Shown piece after piece: positions 5,430-7,084 of a stretch of 7,084 nt of DNA. The stretch lies in assembly GCA_030145265.1 (NCBI GenBank), contig JAQYWA010000108.1, positions 1-7,084 of the forward strand, written 5' to 3'. Source of the stretch: Desulfuromonas sp. (GTDB taxonomy: Bacteria > Desulfobacterota > Desulfuromonadia > Desulfuromonadales > Trichloromonadaceae). The notes beneath the pieces are model-generated. The model had not been told where the DNA came from and made no database searches. It saw only the letters and a program-made list of their open reading frames with translations. Every line of letters starts with the position of its first letter. Within the stretch, counting starts at the first letter, position 1. A program made the translations under genes and the position numbers.

Positions 5430-6785
5430 TTGTCTACTGCCAATCCGCGCCAGCTGGCGTTTTCCATTCTCTGTCGGGTCGATGAAGGGGCCTATGCCGA
5501 TCTCACCCTCGATGCCGAACTCACCAAGGCGGGTCGAATCGATCCCCGGGACCGGGGTCTGGTCACCGAACTGGTTTACGGGGTGTTGCGTCAGCGGGGG
5601 CGACTCGATTTTGCCCTGTCCCAGTTCTGCAGCAAGCCGTTGGCCAAGGTCGAGCCGCGGGTTCTGACCCTGTTACGGCTCGGTGCTTACCAGTTGCTGA
5701 TGCTCGATCGGGTGCCGGCCCCGGCCGCGGTGCACGAAACCGTCGAGCTGGCCCGGAAGGAAAACCTTGAGCGGGTCACCGGCTTCATCAACGGCATCCT
5801 GCGTTCGCTGATTCGTCAGCAACAGGAGATTGTCTGGCCCGATCCGGCAGACGCCGTTCCTTACTTGGAAAAGCTGATGGCGTTTCCCCACTGGCTGGCC
5901 AAGTCCTGGGTGCAGCAGTTCGGGACGCAGGAGGCGGTGGTGCTCGCCGAATCCCTGTTGCAGTCGGCGCCGTTTACAGTGCGGGTCAATACCCTGAAAA
6001 TCACTCGTGAGGCTTTTCGCGAGGCGTTGGAGCAGAACGGTTTCGAGGCCCGGCCGACCCATTATGCCCCCGAGGGGGTGGTGATCACCGCTCGGGGCGG
6101 CGGCGCCATCCCCGGCGATGCCGATGGCTGGTACCAGGTGCAGGACGAGGCGAGTATGCTGATCGCCCACCTGCTCGGCCCTCGGCCGCAGGAGCGGATT
6201 CTTGACGCCTGTTCTGCCCCCGGCGGCAAGACCACCCATGTTTGCGCTTTGGGTGAGAATGCCGTAGACCTGCTGGCCCTCGACCTGCATCCGCAACGGG
6301 CCCGGCTGGTGGAGAGCGGCGCCCGCCGGCTGGGCTGCCAGGGAATCGAAACCCGGGTCTGGGATCTGACCCGCACCCCGGACTTCCTGCCGCCGCAGAG
6401 CTTCGACCGGGTCTTGGTCGATGCTCCCTGCAGCGGCCTCGGGGTGCTGCGGCGCAACCCGGAGATCCGCTGGCGGCGGACCGCTAAGGACCTGACCGTG
6501 ATGGCCGATCAGCAACGGGCGATTCTTGCCAACACGGCCCCTTTGGTCAAACCCGGCGGTCGACTGCTCTACTCTCTATGCACATTGGCCGCCGAGGAGA
6601 CCACCGGGGTGGTCCAGTCGTTTCTGGCTGACCATCCCGAGTTCGAGCAGGAAGACCTGCGCGGGCTGGCGCCGGCACATTGGCAGGAGCTGTTCGGCGA
6701 TGACGGATGCCTGCACACCTGGCCCCATCGCCATGCCGGGATGGACGCTTTTTTCGCCACGGCCTTCCGCCGGCGCAAGGGGTGA
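5430..6785 (+). CDS. rsmB: 16S rRNA m5C967 methyltransferase RsmB (NusB-like domain plus NOL1/NOP2/Sun domain)
   Basis: This 451-residue protein transfers a methyl group from S-adenosylmethionine to carbon 5 of 16S rRNA C967 (E. coli numbering). Residues about 5-135 form the NusB-like RNA-binding domain (RQLAFSILCRV, DRGLVTELVYGVLR, LLRLGAYQLL, VHETVELAR, FINGILR). The catalytic domain has PFTVRVNTLK (181-190), the cofactor loop DACSAPGGKT (259-268), DAPCSGLGVLRRNPEIRW (331-348) with C334, and YSLCTLAAEE (381-390) with the nucleophile C384. In motif VI the usual PEEN after the cysteine is AEET. The TTG start is the first start codon after an in-frame TAG (5391) and has AAAGG (5417-5421) 8 bases upstream, so it is well supported. 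It sits directly after a terminator without an obvious promoter of its own. Length is near the family norm (about 430-450). Confidence 0.95.
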   Translation: MSTANPRQLAFSILCRVDEGAYADLTLDAELTKAGRIDPRDRGLVTELVYGVLRQRGRLDFALSQFCSKPLAKVEPRVLTLLRLGAYQLLMLDRVPAPAAVHETVELARKENLERVTGFINGILRSLIRQQQEIVWPDPADAVPYLEKLMAFPHWLAKSWVQQFGTQEAVVLAESLLQSAPFTVRVNTLKITREAFREALEQNGFEARPTHYAPEGVVITARGGGAIPGDADGWYQVQDEASMLIAHLLGPRPQERILDACSAPGGKTTHVCALGENAVDLLALDLHPQRARLVESGARRLGCQGIETRVWDLTRTPDFLPPQSFDRVLVDAPCSGLGVLRRNPEIRWRRTAKDLTVMADQQRAILANTAPLVKPGGRLLYSLCTLAAEETTGVVQSFLADHPEFEQEDLRGLAPAHWQELFGDDGCLHTWPHRHAGMDAFFATAFRRRKG

Positions 6786-6812
6786 GCCGGGATAATTTCC
6801 TTTAGCACCGGC

Positions 6813-6852
6813 GGCAAATCTGCTACAAAGAAGGTCAGTTATTGCCTTTTTT
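6813..6852 (+). terminator. Possible weak terminator after rsmB
   Basis: GGCAA (6813-6817) can pair with TTGCC (6842-6846), with an inner CTG/CAG pairing (6820-6822 with 6836-6838), followed by TTTTTT (6847-6852). The stem is interrupted and the loop long, so this is only a modest candidate. It starts 27 bases after the rsmB stop and its T-tract abuts the next promoter. Confidence 0.4.
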
Positions 6853-6860
6853 GTTATAAT
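6852..6860 (+). promoter_or_regulatory. Extended -10 promoter of rpe
   Basis: TATAAT (6855-6860) is perfect and is preceded by TG plus one base (6852-6853), the extended -10 motif that lessens the need for a -35. The position 17 bases upstream (AGGTCA, 6832-6837) is poor. Transcription would start near 6867, placing the whole structured segment below in a leader of about 117 bases. Confidence 0.6.
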
Positions 6861-6863
6861 TAA

Positions 6864-6950
6864 TTCACTGAGGCTGAAGGACTATTCGATAGTCCATTCT
6901 GCAAGCAGGGTCGGTCATGTCCGGTATCCCTTCAGTCTGCCAGCCTGAAC
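6864..6950 (+). ncRNA. Structured 5' leader candidate upstream of rpe (unassigned)
   Basis: Several complementary segments nest within about 80 bases. An outer stem joins AGGCTG (6871-6876) to CAGCCT (6941-6946). It can continue as AAGG (6877-6880) with CCTT (6929-6932), or be replaced by CTGAAGG (6874-6880) with CCTTCAG (6929-6935). Inside are a perfect hairpin GGACTAT-TCG-ATAGTCC (6879-6895), a small CTG-CAAG-CAG hairpin (6899-6908), and an imperfect fold of CGG/CCG and GGG/CCC (6908-6930). The G residues 6879-6880 are claimed by two alternatives, so two conformations are possible. I compared it by eye with the TPP, FMN, glycine, GEMM, fluoride and THF riboswitches and found no match. It may be a cis-regulatory RNA or a nested operator array. 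Confidence 0.4.
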
Positions 6951-6983
6951 AATTATCGTCTTTTTCGCATTGGAGATACGAGC

Positions 6984-7084
6984 ATGGTGAAAATAGCACC
7001 TTCCATTCTGTCGGCGGATTTTGCCCGTCTGGGGGATGAAATCCGGGCCATCGAGGCCGGTGGCGCCGATTACGTGCATATCGA
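6984..7084 (+). CDS. rpe: Ribulose-phosphate 3-epimerase (N-terminal 33 residues, 3' end cut by window)
   Basis: The visible start [20 protein letters not shown], then GGADYVHI, is the classic N-terminus of ribulose-5-phosphate 3-epimerase, a cytosolic TIM-barrel metalloenzyme that interconverts ribulose 5-phosphate and xylulose 5-phosphate in the pentose phosphate pathway. S10 in the PSILSAD motif (6-12) lies in the first strand of the active site; the window ends within the conserved HID/HFD motif of the second strand, so the metal ligands are not visible. The ATG at 6984 has GGAG (6972-6975) with an 8-base gap. It follows rsmB after 198 bases with its own promoter and a structured leader, so it is probably a separate transcription unit. 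Confidence 0.93.
   Translation, partial: MVKIAPSILSADFARLGDEIRAIEAGGADYVHI

Noticed and set aside
6786..6812. GCCGG/CCGGC inverted repeat right after rsmB as a terminator
   Set aside because: The stem is only 5 base pairs and no T-tract follows it.

Overview
This is an all-plus-strand, mostly GC-rich stretch of bacterial housekeeping chromosome. Protein family signatures and gene order (sucC-sucD, then def-fmt-htpX-rsmB-rpe) suggest a Desulfuromonadales/Geobacter-Pelobacter-like member of the former Deltaproteobacteria. That placement is inferred from memory of the families, not from a search. I see no phage, transposon, CRISPR, defence or biosynthetic cluster, and no tRNA or rRNA gene.

Layout. 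Positions 1-144 hold the 3' end of a small (TalC/FSA-type) transaldolase, followed by an intrinsic terminator. Next comes a 425-base AT-rich intergenic region with a near-perfect 35-base inverted repeat and a promoter with a perfect TATAAT box just upstream of sucC. sucC and sucD (570-2650) encode both subunits of succinyl-CoA synthetase and end at a strong intrinsic terminator. A 275-base gap carries a GC-rich hairpin segment and a good sigma70-type promoter for def. def and fmt overlap by 4 bases and are translationally coupled. htpX follows, with its own candidate promoter lying inside an inverted repeat, and ends at a strong terminator. rsmB starts from a TTG only 19 bases after that terminator. 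A last intergenic region has a perfect TATAAT box and a roughly 115-base, strongly self-complementary leader ahead of rpe, which runs off the window end.

How the genes fit together. SucCD performs the substrate-level phosphorylation step of the TCA cycle. Def and Fmt are the two ends of the formyl-methionine cycle: Fmt formylates initiator Met-tRNA and Def removes the formyl group from new proteins. RsmB methylates 16S rRNA, so def-fmt-rsmB is a translation cluster, with the membrane quality-control protease HtpX placed inside it. The transaldolase fragment and Rpe both belong to pentose-phosphate sugar metabolism.

The coding content is ordinary. The parts worth a second look are non-coding: the structured rpe leader, the inverted repeat upstream of sucC, the GC-rich hairpin segment upstream of def, the inverted repeat around the htpX promoter, and the terminator directly ahead of rsmB. 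I found no convincing evidence of a new multi-gene system.
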